From Clostridiales bacterium (lineage in GTDB: Bacteria > Bacillota > Clostridia > Christensenellales > JAISNN01), in the NCBI GenBank assembly GCA_031289755.1, contig JAITOU010000001.1, forward strand, positions 58,986 through 122,985: DNA of 64,000 bases, given 5' to 3'. The notes beneath the pieces are model-generated. The model searched no databases and was not told where the DNA came from. It saw only the letters and a program-made list of their open reading frames with translations. The position numbers and the translations under genes are program-made. Below, piece by piece: positions 17,830 to 26,640 of the stretch; position 1 is the stretch's first letter, and every line of letters starts with the position of its first letter.

Positions 17830-18955
17830 GATAATCCGTCCTTTTATAAAGCTTGCCGTTTTTGTAATATATCTTTGGCACACGCAGTCCTATACCGCAC
17901 ACAAATTCGTAATTGAAGCTATATGCCGCATCGGCAAGCTCTTCGACCGTTATAGTCTTGCCGCCGTCAGTGCCGACAATTATGACTTGCGTTCCTATCT
18001 CTACGCCGTCGATTCCCGTTACGTCAACCATAAATTGGTCCATGCACACTCTGCCCGTTATCGGCGCAAATTTGCCGTTGATTATCACCTTGCCCTTACC
18101 CGACAAGGCGCGCGGATATCCGTCGGCATAGCCTATCGGGATAGTGGCTATCCGCGTATCGCCGCTCGTTATATAGGTGCGCCCGTAGCTCACTCCGTAG
18201 CCGGACGGCAGCGTCTTGACATGACTGACCGACGCATACCACGACATCGCCGGCTTTAATCCGAAATCTTGATTTGTTTCCTTAGACGGGTATAAGCCGT
18301 AGGTCATTATACCGCACCGCACAAAATCATAATGCTCGTCGAACTCTATTATGCCCGCGCTGTTGCTGATATGCTTCGCATCGACGTTCACCGAATTTGC
18401 TTTTAAATATTCCGCAATCTTTAAGAAGCGTTCGCGCTGTGCCGCAGACGGCTTTTTGTCCGTTTCGTCCGCGCAGGCAAAATGGGTGCAAAGACCGGTT
18501 ATTTTTATATTCGGAAGCTTGCTTACCGCAAGGATTTTTTCTTTTTCACTCTCCAAAAAGCCGATTCTTCCCATGCCGGTATCAACTCCGATATGCACTT
18601 CGAGCTGTCTGCCCCTATTTAAAGCCGCGTACGAGAGTACTTGGGCGGCGGCAAGCGACGAAACCGACGGCAAAAGTCCGTATTCTATGATATCGGGGAT
18701 TTTGTCCTTTATGACATTGCCGAGTATAAGCAGCGGCTTTTTTATCCCTGCGCGCCTGAGCTGAACGCCTTCATCGGGAATAGCAACGCCAAAGCCGTAG
18801 ACCAAATCCTCCAACGCACGCGCAACCTCTATCGCTCCGTGTCCGTAAGCGTCAGCCTTGATAATAGCTATCACACCTGCTCCGGTCTTTTCTCTTGCGA
18901 GCGAAACATTGTGACGCACCGCGTCCAAATCGATTTTTACATATGTGCGTTCCAT
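17813..18955 (-). CDS. alr: Alanine racemase
   Basis: 380 residues. PLP lysine in IIKADAYGHG (Lys33), the catalytic Tyr in SYGRTYI and the RVCMDQFMVDV block are all present. It converts L- and D-alanine for peptidoglycan or for D-alanine use. It is 44 nt after pxpA, inside an operon with a D-amino-acid aminotransferase and D-glutamate cyclase genes, so it may serve catabolism as well as wall synthesis. Confidence 0.95.
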   Translation of the reverse strand: MERTYVKIDLDAVRHNVSLAREKTGAGVIAIIKADAYGHGAIEVARALEDLVYGFGVAIPDEGVQLRRAGIKKPLLILGNVIKDKIPDIIEYGLLPSVSSLAAAQVLSYAALNRGRQLEVHIGVDTGMGRIGFLESEKEKILAVSKLPNIKITGLCTHFACADETDKKPSAAQRERFLKIAEYLKANSVNVDAKHISNSAGIIEFDEHYDFVRCGIMTYGLYPSKETNQDFGLKPAMSWYASVSHVKTLPSGYGVSYGRTYITSGDTRIATIPIGYADGYPRALSGKGKVIINGKFAPITGRVCMDQFMVDVTGIDGVEIGTQVIIVGTDGGKTITVEELADAAYSFNYEFVCGIGLRVPKIYYKNGKLYKRTDYLEQIT

Positions 18956-18999
18956 AGGCTTCCTACCTTAGCTTTTTCATTAGCTTTGCCGAAATATGT

Positions 19000-19776
19000 T
19001 TATTTGATAATTTCGCGTATGCTTGCGAGCTTCACTCCGCTTTCCGTCAGCTTTGCGTTGATTTTTTTGACAAAATCTAATGCCTTCGGACCGTCGCCGT
19101 GTACGCATACCGAATCGGCTTTGATGTCTATATCGCGTCCGTTTACGCTTTTGACCTTGCCGTCCTTGACCATTCTGATGACGCGTTCTATCGCTTGATT
19201 TTCGTCTTCTATCATTGCGCCGGGCTTGCCGCGTTTGACGAGAGAGCCGTCGTCTTCGTAGCCCCTGTCGGCAAAGACTTCCTTTGCGACCTTTAAGCCG
19301 GCTTCTTCGGCGGCGATAATCATCGCGCTGCCCGACAAGCCCAAAAGTATTATATCCTTGTCAAATTCCTTTAAGCCTTCGCATATCGCTCTCGCAAGCA
19401 ATATATCCTTGCCCGCCATATTGTACAAAGCTCCGTGCGGCTTGATATGTTGAAGCCTGACTCCATGCGCCCTGCAAAAAGCGTCTATCGCTCCGGCTTG
19501 ATATTGGACATAGGTCTTTGCTTCCGTCGGGGTCACGTCGATATTTCTTCTGCCGAAGCCCAAAAGGTCGGGAAAGCCCGGATGACCGCCTACGGCGACG
19601 CCGTAGTCCTTGCACATCTTGACCGTTTCGGACATGACAAGGGGGTCGGATGCGTGATAGCCGCAAGCGACGTTTGCCGACGTGATGTATTTGATGACCT
19701 CGCCGTCCTCTCCGAGCTTATACGCTCCGAAGCTTTCACCGAGGTCGCAGTTTAAATCCACAAGATTTTTAGCCAT
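19000..19776 (-). CDS. pxpA: 5-oxoprolinase subunit A
   Basis: 258 residues, LamB/YcsF family. The N-terminal DLNCDLGESFGAYKLG and the VKPHGALYN-like motif (IKPHGALYNMA) are hallmarks. PxpA with PxpB and PxpC hydrolyses 5-oxoproline (pyroglutamate) to glutamate using ATP. It follows the DUF1445 gene after a 96-nt gap that holds a partial copy of that gene's 3' end. Confidence 0.95.
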   Translation of the reverse strand: MAKNLVDLNCDLGESFGAYKLGEDGEVIKYITSANVACGYHASDPLVMSETVKMCKDYGVAVGGHPGFPDLLGFGRRNIDVTPTEAKTYVQYQAGAIDAFCRAHGVRLQHIKPHGALYNMAGKDILLARAICEGLKEFDKDIILLGLSGSAMIIAAEEAGLKVAKEVFADRGYEDDGSLVKRGKPGAMIEDENQAIERVIRMVKDGKVKSVNGRDIDIKADSVCVHGDGPKALDFVKKINAKLTESGVKLASIREIIK

Positions 19777-19804
19777 AATTTTTTTCTCCGCTTATGTAAT
19801 AGTC

Positions 19805-19893
19805 CGTCAAGCCTTTAAATCGTTACTCTTAAATTGCCGTACGCTTTCGTTTCGTCCGCAGTGTTTTTTGCGTCAATCCTTTAAATCGGTATT
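19805..19893 (-). repeat. Degenerate duplicate of the DUF1445 gene 3' end
   Basis: CGTCAATCCTTTAAATCGGT at 19868 (last codons of the DUF1445 gene) is echoed as CGTCAAGCCTTTAAATCGTT at 19805, 63 bp downstream on the transcript, with three or four mismatches over 26 bases. It matches the pattern seen behind the HIT gene. Confidence 0.6.
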
Positions 19894-20676
19894 CTTTATA
19901 TCGGTGATAAACATATGTCCGGGAGCGTGCGTTATTACAAAGTCCGGCTTAGAATTCATCATTACCGACTGCGGAGTGACGCCGCAGCACCAAAACACAG
20001 GCTCTTCCCTTTTGTTTATCGTAACGCTGTCGCCGAATTCGGGTTTATTCAAATCCTTTATGCCTATCTCCGAAGGATTGCCTATATGTATAGGCGAGCC
20101 GTGAACTCTCGGCATAGAAGCGGTCACGGTAACGGCCTTGACTATCTGATTGTAAGGTATAGGACGCATACTGACGACCATTTTTCCGCTGAATTTCCCT
20201 GCCGGAATACAGTCTATATCAGTCATATACATAGGCACGTTTTTACCTTCTTCGATATGTCTGACCGTCACTCCCGCTTCGAGAAGCGCAGACTCGAAGG
20301 AAAAACTGCAACCTATCAAAAACGACACGAGGTCGTCGCGCCAAAAACGCCCGACGTCGGTATATTCGCCCGTCAAGACGCCCTTTTCGTATATCCTGTA
20401 ACGCGGCAAATCGGCGGAAATATCCGCGCCCGATGCTATGTACTTTAAGCTCTTGCTGCCCGCGTCGCCGACTTCGAGAACGGGACAGGACTTAGGATTT
20501 CTCTGCGCGAAGAGCAAAAAATCATAAGCGAGATTTTTTGGAAGAATGACGAGATTTGCCTGCGCATAGCCGGCACACATACCCGACGTATTCCAATCGA
20601 TTTTACCTTCTCTTATCAGCTGCCTGACTTCCTTAGGATGTAAATCCGCATATTTGAGATTGTTAATTTTTTCCAT
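19873..20676 (-). CDS. DUF1445 (YcsI-type) putative hydro-lyase, D-glutamate cyclase N-half
   Basis: 267 residues. The family signature is seen in GMCAGYAQANLVILP near the start, FLIGCSFSFESALLEAG in the middle and VFWCCGVTPQSV near the end. DUF1445 proteins occur beside pxp genes (YcsI in Bacillus) and form the N-terminal half of the animal D-glutamate cyclase DGLUCY. In this operon the C-terminal half (DUF4392) is also encoded, as a separate gene. This supports a role with D-glutamate or 5-oxoproline. AAAGGA precedes the ATG. The exact reaction is not settled. Confidence 0.88.
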   Translation of the reverse strand: MEKINNLKYADLHPKEVRQLIREGKIDWNTSGMCAGYAQANLVILPKNLAYDFLLFAQRNPKSCPVLEVGDAGSKSLKYIASGADISADLPRYRIYEKGVLTGEYTDVGRFWRDDLVSFLIGCSFSFESALLEAGVTVRHIEEGKNVPMYMTDIDCIPAGKFSGKMVVSMRPIPYNQIVKAVTVTASMPRVHGSPIHIGNPSEIGIKDLNKPEFGDSVTINKREEPVFWCCGVTPQSVMMNSKPDFVITHAPGHMFITDIKNTDLKD

Positions 20677-20684
20677 AATTTCCT

Positions 20685-21734
20685 TTAACGTTTAAAAATA
20701 CTCTTTATTTTTCCCGTCAAACCGCCGTTTTCGGCGGCGTTCCACAGCTTGGCAAAACGTTTTTCGAGCTTTTCGACGTCTTTCAGCGCGTCTATGTAAG
20801 CTCTTTGAGCGTCTTCTAACGACACTCTTATAAAGCGCAGCGTATCGCCCGGCTTCATTTGGGCGATGACGGGTATGTCCGCCGATATGACGACGGCGAT
20901 TTTTGCATATCCGCCGACGGTCTGTCTGTCCGCAGTCATTATGATAGGCTTGCCGGACGACGGTATCTGCACCGCTCCGAGCGGAATGCCGTCCGAGATG
21001 ATATCCGCGCCCGATTTGCTCTCTATTATCTCTCCGTCGAGCTTGATACCCATGCGGTCCGAATCGTTTGTAAGCTTATATTCGCCGTCAAAAAGCGTCT
21101 TTATCCCTTTATCGGTAAAATAATCGTCCTGCGGTCCTAATACGGCTCTTATCGCCGACGGCGATGTGAGAGCTTCGGGCGGAGCTATTTTGCGAATAGG
21201 AGCTTTGCCTGCGGACGCTTCCAAAAGTCGGTCGGCATATAAAATCCCGTCGTCACAGCAAGGCTCGGTCGTATTAAAATAAAGCAAATCGCCTTTTTGC
21301 AGCGGTCTGCCGAGATAGCCGCCGATTTTGCATTTTGTATTTGTCGAATAACTTCCCATGACCTTTTTGAGATAAAAGCCGCTCTGAACAGCCAGATAGG
21401 CGCGGCAGCCGCTCCTTGCAAACGAGCAGGAGATGACGTCGCCCTTGCGGACTTTTATCGCCTGATAAAGCGGTATAGATATGCCGTTGACCGACGGAGC
21501 CACGTCTGCACCCGTCACGGCTATGACCGCGTCGGAAGTAAACTCTCCGCTTATGCCTATCAGGGTCATTTCTATCGCCGCTGCGTCACGGTCGTTGCCG
21601 ACAAGAATATTCGCCGTCCTAAAAGCCGTCATATCCATAGCCCCCGACGCCTGAAAGCCGAAAGCCATATAACCTATTCTGCCCGCGTCCTGTACAGTCG
21701 TTGCCGGACCGACGTTTGTAATAACGATACCCAT
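20685..21734 (-). CDS. pxpC: 5-oxoprolinase subunit C (KipA family)
   Basis: About 349 residues. VGPATTVQDAGRIGYMAFG at the start and the long carboxyltransferase-like fold typify PxpC/KipA, also seen as the C-domain of urea amidolyase. The ATG at 21734 overlaps the pxpB stop (TAATG) and is preceded by GGAGGA. Partner of PxpA and PxpB. Confidence 0.94.
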   Translation of the reverse strand: MGIVITNVGPATTVQDAGRIGYMAFGFQASGAMDMTAFRTANILVGNDRDAAAIEMTLIGISGEFTSDAVIAVTGADVAPSVNGISIPLYQAIKVRKGDVISCSFARSGCRAYLAVQSGFYLKKVMGSYSTNTKCKIGGYLGRPLQKGDLLYFNTTEPCCDDGILYADRLLEASAGKAPIRKIAPPEALTSPSAIRAVLGPQDDYFTDKGIKTLFDGEYKLTNDSDRMGIKLDGEIIESKSGADIISDGIPLGAVQIPSSGKPIIMTADRQTVGGYAKIAVVISADIPVIAQMKPGDTLRFIRVSLEDAQRAYIDALKDVEKLEKRFAKLWNAAENGGLTGKIKSIFKR

Positions 21735-22447
21735 TACAAAATCTCCTCCGCGCATACATATACGCCCGACGCGGCTTGCTCTTCTATCCTTTTATATTCG
21801 TCAAAAGTGACGGGAACAAATCTTATATAGTCGCCCGCCTTGTACAAAAAAGGGGTTTCTCTCGACGGGTCATAAGGCTTTACCGGCGTTCTGCCGATGA
21901 GCTGCCAGCCGCCGGGCGACGCCAAAGGATAGATACCCGTCTGTTCGCCGCCGATACCGACCGAGCCTTCGGGGATTTTGGTTCTCGGATTTTTTAGACG
22001 CGGAGTATTCAATCTCTTGTCCATACCGCCGAGATAAGGAAAGCCCGGCAAAAATCCCAGCATATAGATGAGATAATCCGTGCCTGAATGTACGTCGATA
22101 ATTTCCTTTTCGGAAAGCCCCGTATGTGCGCAAACATTAGCCGTATCCTCGCCGAATTGTCCGCCGTAAGCCACAGGGATATGTATTATGCGCTTTGGGG
22201 CGGTTTTGCAGTCGAGGTCTTCGGCGGATATTTTTTCGAGTTTTTCGCAAAGACTCTTAAAAGAGATTAGCTCCGGCTTATAATACACCAAAAGTGAACG
22301 GAACGTCGGTACGGTTTCGCATACGCCTTGTATAGGCTTTGTTTTTAACCAATCATAAACGTGTTTTACACGCGCATTGAGCGCGCCGCTTATTTCGTTG
22401 CCGAATTCTATCACGAGCGCACAATCGCCCGCCGTCAAAAAGCGCAT
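21734..22447 (-). CDS. pxpB: 5-oxoprolinase subunit B (KipI family)
   Basis: 237 residues. Starts with the D-(E)xxLVIEFG motif (GDCALVIEFGNE) and carries GFLPGFPYLGGMD, the PxpB/KipI signature. The Bacillus KipI also inhibits a sporulation kinase, but with pxpA and pxpC present the metabolic role is the better call. Coupled to pxpC. Confidence 0.94.
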   Translation of the reverse strand: MRFLTAGDCALVIEFGNEISGALNARVKHVYDWLKTKPIQGVCETVPTFRSLLVYYKPELISFKSLCEKLEKISAEDLDCKTAPKRIIHIPVAYGGQFGEDTANVCAHTGLSEKEIIDVHSGTDYLIYMLGFLPGFPYLGGMDKRLNTPRLKNPRTKIPEGSVGIGGEQTGIYPLASPGGWQLIGRTPVKPYDPSRETPFLYKAGDYIRFVPVTFDEYKRIEEQAASGVYVCAEEIL

Positions 22448-22474
22448 AGTATCATCTCTCCGAATGCTTAACCG

Positions 22475-23563
22475 CTAAATGTTTTTGTTCTCTTCAAAAA
22501 ATTTCAACTCGCCGACCTTTTCAAACCATGTTTTGCAGGAATCTTTGAGCTTAGGGGCGTATTCGATACATTCCTTCATGAGCTTTAAAATAGCGAGATT
22601 TATCTCTATGTCAAAGCCGTCTATCGCCGGTATGAGCCAGCCGTGCATATCTATCATGCCGCTCTCCGACGCCGTATATATCGCTCTCTTTTCGTCGTCT
22701 ACGCTATGCAGGACGTCCGGCTTTTCGGTCAGGAAGGCAAGCGCGGCGATGAGTGCGTTCGCGCCCCAATCCGATACCGTAGCGGTGACGATGTGGTCTG
22801 CCGCCGTTGCGGCGGCTATTCCGCCGCCGCAGCCGCAGCGGCAGCGTCCTTCGGCGGCATAAGGAATATATTTGTCCAAATGCGCGCCGATAGCTCCCAT
22901 ACCTATCTCGTTGCCAAGGTCGCCGATAGCAATCGTCGGTATTCCCTTGTCCTTTGCCGTCTTAAAAAATACGTCGGCTCTCGCTTCGAGCGCGGTGACG
23001 TCCAAGCCCGTCGCGTTGTGGTATACTCCCCTTTTGTTAGCTCCCGGAGCTTCCGTTGAGATAACGACGGGTGGCAAGGCTTTCTTTAAAATATCAAGCG
23101 ACTGAGCCGCCGCCGTTGACGGGTCCTTTGTAAAGGTAATCACGCCCATTGATACGGGGTATTTTTTTAGCTCGTCTATGTCCTTGTACAAATGCAGACC
23201 TGTGATGTATGCGAGATTTTCGACGGCTTTTAAATTGTCTTCCGGACAGACTATGACAGGCTTGGCGTTAAACGCCTTGACGAGCGAGCGCGCTAAAAAC
23301 ATCGCGCCGATTATGCCGTCCATCTCGGCTTTTTTGTGCGACAAAAGCACAAAGCCCGTGATGATATATACGATATCGCCGTCCTTGACAAGCTTGACAA
23401 GCTGTTCAGCCGCATTGATTGACAGCGGCTTACCCGTGTATTCTCTCGCCGCCTTGTAGAGTATACGGCAGACACCGTAACCCCTTGGGTCGAGATTCAT
23501 AAGGTTGTCGAGATTTTGTCCTATATTGAGTTTTGTCAGTTCTTCTTGCGTCAAATTCTTCAT
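22475..23563 (-). CDS. DUF4392 protein, D-glutamate cyclase C-half
   Basis: 362 residues. The fold family is the glutamate cyclase C-terminal domain (DUF4392): a GKPLSINAA-like start, then VYIITGFVLL, DGIIGAMFLARSL and a metal-site-like acidic segment at IAIGDLGNEIGMG. In the animal DGLUCY protein this domain is fused to DUF1445 and converts D-glutamate to 5-oxo-D-proline. Here it stands alone between the aminotransferase and pxpB genes, with DUF1445 three genes downstream, so the two halves probably act together. A run of Cys (GRCRCGCGGG) near residue 240 is unusual. Confidence 0.85.
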   Translation of the reverse strand: MKNLTQEELTKLNIGQNLDNLMNLDPRGYGVCRILYKAAREYTGKPLSINAAEQLVKLVKDGDIVYIITGFVLLSHKKAEMDGIIGAMFLARSLVKAFNAKPVIVCPEDNLKAVENLAYITGLHLYKDIDELKKYPVSMGVITFTKDPSTAAAQSLDILKKALPPVVISTEAPGANKRGVYHNATGLDVTALEARADVFFKTAKDKGIPTIAIGDLGNEIGMGAIGAHLDKYIPYAAEGRCRCGCGGGIAAATAADHIVTATVSDWGANALIAALAFLTEKPDVLHSVDDEKRAIYTASESGMIDMHGWLIPAIDGFDIEINLAILKLMKECIEYAPKLKDSCKTWFEKVGELKFFEENKNI

Positions 23564-23580
23564 TTTTATACCTATACCGT

Positions 23581-24420
23581 TTATTTAGTTTCTTCGTAGT
23601 ATTCGTCAAGGAGCGCGTCCTGAATCCTTTTGAGAAGAGCCGGAGCTTTGCCGCCGACGGGATTGCCGTCTATCTCCGACACGCCGATACAAAGCTGCCC
23701 TGCACTTGAAATGATAACCTCGTCGGCAGTATACAAATCACCGAGCGTAAAAGGAGTTTCGTCCACCGGAATCAAAAGCTTTTTGCACATCTTGATTATG
23801 TGCATTCTCGTTATTCCCGGCAAGATGAGATGGTCGGTAGGAGCGGTGATAAACTTTCCGTCCTTTAATATCGACACGTTGCTGTGAGCGCATTCCGTCA
23901 CTCTGCCGGCTCTGTGGAGAATGGTTTCTTCACAGCCGATACTCTCGGCTTTTTGGGAAGCCATAACGCTCGGCAGGAGATTGAGCGTCTTGATATTGCA
24001 ATGTAAAAATCTCGTGTCCTCCATTGTGATGACTTTGAGCTTTTTTGTCACGTCCTTTATCTTTGCAGGCTTCAATACTATCCAGATATTCGCCTTGATT
24101 GCAGGGTCAAAGGAGTGGTTGCGTATCTGCGTTCCCCTTGTCGCCTGCCAATAGACAAATTGGTCGCCCGTATCGACTTTTTTGACCATTTCGTAGAGCA
24201 GCTCTTTCATTTCTTTTTTGGAAAGAGTAAGGTTTATATCGAGAAGTCCGGCGCTGTTATAAAATCTATCCACATGGTCGTCAAGCGCGTATATTTTGTA
24301 ATTATGACTGTATGTAGCGTCGTAAACACCGTCGCCGAAAAAACATACTCTGTCATTAAATGGAACAGTCATTTGGTCCAATTCACCGAAATTGCCGTTA
24401 TAGTAACCCAAGTTTTTCAC
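23581..24420 (-). CDS. dat: D-amino-acid aminotransferase (class IV)
   Basis: 279 residues. PLP lysine is Lys144 in FLHCNIKTLNLL, matching the RCDIKSLNLL motif of D-alanine aminotransferases more than branched-chain enzymes. It should move the amino group between D-alanine and 2-oxoglutarate, giving D-glutamate and pyruvate. GTG start, with GGAGG upstream. First gene of the operon; the promoter and an inverted repeat lie at 24454-24536. Confidence 0.9.
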   Translation of the reverse strand: MKNLGYYNGNFGELDQMTVPFNDRVCFFGDGVYDATYSHNYKIYALDDHVDRFYNSAGLLDINLTLSKKEMKELLYEMVKKVDTGDQFVYWQATRGTQIRNHSFDPAIKANIWIVLKPAKIKDVTKKLKVITMEDTRFLHCNIKTLNLLPSVMASQKAESIGCEETILHRAGRVTECAHSNVSILKDGKFITAPTDHLILPGITRMHIIKMCKKLLIPVDETPFTLGDLYTADEVIISSAGQLCIGVSEIDGNPVGGKAPALLKRIQDALLDEYYEETK

Positions 24421-24453
24421 AAAAAATTCCTCCGTAGAATTTGTTTTATATTT

Positions 24454-24507
24454 AGACTTGTCCTAAAACCTAAACGCAATTAATTTTAGCCGTTTTAGGA
24501 TAAGTCT
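24454..24507 (-). promoter_or_regulatory. 16-nt inverted repeat in the D-amino-acid operon leader
   Basis: AGACTTGTCCTAAAAC at 24454 pairs with GTTTTAGGATAAGTCT at 24492 (one mismatch), separated by 22 nt. It follows the predicted start of transcription, so it may be an operator or an mRNA hairpin. No regulator gene is encoded in the operon. Confidence 0.55.
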
Positions 24508-24536
24508 ATTATATAACTACCGAAAAAAAAAGTAAA
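24508..24536 (-). promoter_or_regulatory. Promoter of the D-amino-acid operon
   Basis: Minus-strand TTTACT (24531-24536), 17-nt spacer and TATAAT (24508-24513). The -10 box is perfect, the -35 box moderate. Transcription would enter the inverted repeat at once. Confidence 0.6.
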
Positions 24537-24568
24537 GGGGATTGATATAACTTTCACAAGTCTATTAA

Positions 24569-24599
24569 TAAAAAAGACGGATATATCTAAATATATCCG
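24569..24599 (-). terminator. Terminator at the end of the heme/iron unit
   Basis: CGGATATAT and ATATATCCG close on a four-base loop, followed on the minus strand by TCTTTTTT. It lies just past the YgbA-type gene and separates that unit from the D-amino-acid operon. Confidence 0.85.
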
Positions 24600-24611
24600 C
24601 CCGTTTCAGGC

Positions 24612-24941
24612 TTATGCGCCGCCGATGCTTTTATTATTTTTTCGCTCTTTTTTAATTGCTAATAGATGCAATATCGCCGCATACGGATGATAAAAAAGCA
24701 TTCTCGGGCCGCTAAAACGCATGACTTTGGCAATTGCCGCTTTCATGTCGGGCTTATAGCACCGTATTTTGCAGTTACTGCAAAACGGCTTGCCGTCACC
24801 GTGCGGACACCGCGACAACCGCAAAAGCGCGTACTCGTACAAGGCGGCGCATTCGCCGCACAATTCCCTGCTCTTGTGATTTTTGCGGCAATAAAACCGT
24901 ATCATCCACTCTATCGTTTTTTTCTCTTTTTCTCTTTCCAT
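24612..24941 (-). CDS. YgbA-type (nitrous-oxide-stimulated promoter family) protein
   Basis: 109 residues. Cys pattern CxxC..C..CPHGDGKPFCSNCKIRCY plus the end MRFSGPRMLFYHPYAAI are the family marks of YgbA-like proteins. Enterobacterial YgbA is controlled by NsrR and helps growth under nitrosative stress. The cysteines suggest metal or Fe-S binding. It lies 22 nt after the CydC-like gene, with a terminator next, so it is the last gene of the heme/iron unit. Confidence 0.85.
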   Translation of the reverse strand: MEREKEKKTIEWMIRFYCRKNHKSRELCGECAALYEYALLRLSRCPHGDGKPFCSNCKIRCYKPDMKAAIAKVMRFSGPRMLFYHPYAAILHLLAIKKERKNNKSIGGA

Positions 24942-24963
24942 AATTTATCTGATTTATGCGGTA

Positions 24964-26640
24964 TTATCCAATAATTTTTGTAGGAATGAGCCGACCGTTC
25001 TCTAAGCGAAGCACTCTGTCGGCAGCCGCCATTGTCGATTCGCGGTGAGAGACAAGAATGATACATTTATCGCTTTTTTGAGCTTTTAGCGCGGCGAGAA
25101 TGACGCCTTCGTTGATACTGTCCACGTTGCTCGTCGGCTCGTCCAAAAGAATGAGCGGACTGTTGCGCAAAAACGCACGCGCAAGCGCGATGCGCTGTCT
25201 TTCGCCCGTAGACAGCTTGTCGCCCAAGTCGCCGACTCTCGTCTTGTATGCGTCGGGCAATGCGGCTATAAAGTCGTGAATAGACGCCTTTTGACAAGCG
25301 GCTACAAGCTCGTCGGCTGTCGCGTCGGGCTTGGCGATTTTCAAATTGTACTCGACGGTATCGTCAAAGAGATAGGTAGTTTGACTGATGAGCGTGACAT
25401 TTTCGAGCAAGCTGTCGGTATCGATTTCGTCAAGCTCCGCGCCGTCGTATTCTATACTTCCGCCGTCCTTTTGCCAAAATCTCAAAAGCAGCTTTAAGAG
25501 CGTACTCTTGCCGCCGCCGGATTCGCCGACAATACCGATGATTTCACCCTTTTGCGCCGTAAACTCCGCGCCCTTGATGATTTCGGTTTCGCCGTAGCCG
25601 AACCGCAAATCCTTGACGTCCAAACGGTTAAAGGATATTTTTTTGCCGTCCGTCACGGGCGTTACCGACGGCTTCTCCGCAAAAAGGTCGAGCAGTCTGT
25701 CCCCCGACGCAAAGGTCTGCGACAGGTTTCCCGGCAAAGCGGACAGCGCAAAGACCGCCCCGAATGAACCGAAGACCGCCGTCAAGCCCACTACGGCACG
25801 TCCGATAGTCAGGCTTCCGTTCAAGACCGATACGACGGCGATAACGAGCGCGCCGGCTACAAAGAGCGCGGCGGCGGCTTGTACGACCGCGCCGGAGAGA
25901 TTGCTACGCATATTTATCGTCTTTGTATCGGCGAGAAGCCTGTCCGAACGGCGGTTGACTTCCTTTGTGCGTTCCGCTCCGGCGTTATGCAGGACTATCT
26001 CCTTTATCCCCTTTACCGAATCCAAGAGATAGGCGTTAAAGGACGCAAACTCTTCGCGGTATGCCGCGCCTTTTTTGCGGAGAGTGCGGTCGGAAATAAA
26101 CGGCGCGGCTACGCCTATCGCCAGATGTCCGCCCAAGACAATCAGCGCAAGCGACCACCCGGCGTACAGCCAAACAAAGGCGACCGCCGCCGCACTCGTA
26201 AGTACGGCTATCGCTATCGGCGACAGAGTGTGCGCATAAAAAACCTCTAATGTTTCGACGTCGGACGTAATCATCGAGATTATGCGCCCTTTCTCCTTTG
26301 TCTCTAACTTTGCAGGGCAAAGCGTGCGCAGAGCGCGGAAGATTTTGTCGCGCAAAACCGCAAGTAAGCGGAATGCGATAAAGTGATTCGAGTATTGCTC
26401 GACGTAGCGCAGCAGACCGCGCAAAACGCCGCACACGACGGCAAGACCGGCTATCGCGCCCATCGACAGCGCGATACTCTCTCCGAGCATTTTTGCGACG
26501 CCGAGACTCCCGAAAACCGTTACGCCCATCGACAGCAAAAAGCCCAAGCTGCCGTTGATTACGGCAAAGACCATGATATAGGTCAAGCTTCCCAAAAGCG
26601 CGGCAAGTGCCGCCATAATCTTTATACCGCTTCTACGCAT
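24964..26640 (-). CDS. CydC-like ABC exporter half-transporter
   Basis: 558 residues: six membrane helices (about 8-300), then an ABC domain with GESGGGKST, signature LSTGERQR and Walker B LILLDEPTS. It overlaps the preceding half-transporter by 8 nt, so they should form a heterodimer like CydDC. CydDC has been linked to cysteine/glutathione export and, more recently, heme transport. In an operon with NEAT and heme importer genes, heme or porphyrin is a fair guess. The window has no cytochrome bd genes. Confidence 0.85.
   Translation of the reverse strand: MRRSGIKIMAALAALLGSLTYIMVFAVINGSLGFLLSMGVTVFGSLGVAKMLGESIALSMGAIAGLAVVCGVLRGLLRYVEQYSNHFIAFRLLAVLRDKIFRALRTLCPAKLETKEKGRIISMITSDVETLEVFYAHTLSPIAIAVLTSAAAVAFVWLYAGWSLALIVLGGHLAIGVAAPFISDRTLRKKGAAYREEFASFNAYLLDSVKGIKEIVLHNAGAERTKEVNRRSDRLLADTKTINMRSNLSGAVVQAAAALFVAGALVIAVVSVLNGSLTIGRAVVGLTAVFGSFGAVFALSALPGNLSQTFASGDRLLDLFAEKPSVTPVTDGKKISFNRLDVKDLRFGYGETEIIKGAEFTAQKGEIIGIVGESGGGKSTLLKLLLRFWQKDGGSIEYDGAELDEIDTDSLLENVTLISQTTYLFDDTVEYNLKIAKPDATADELVAACQKASIHDFIAALPDAYKTRVGDLGDKLSTGERQRIALARAFLRNSPLILLDEPTSNVDSINEGVILAALKAQKSDKCIILVSHRESTMAAADRVLRLENGRLIPTKIIG

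Noticed and set aside
20685..22447. KipI/KipA sporulation-kinase inhibitor pair
   Set aside because: pxpA and both cyclase-half genes are in the same operon, so the 5-oxoprolinase role explains the pair better.
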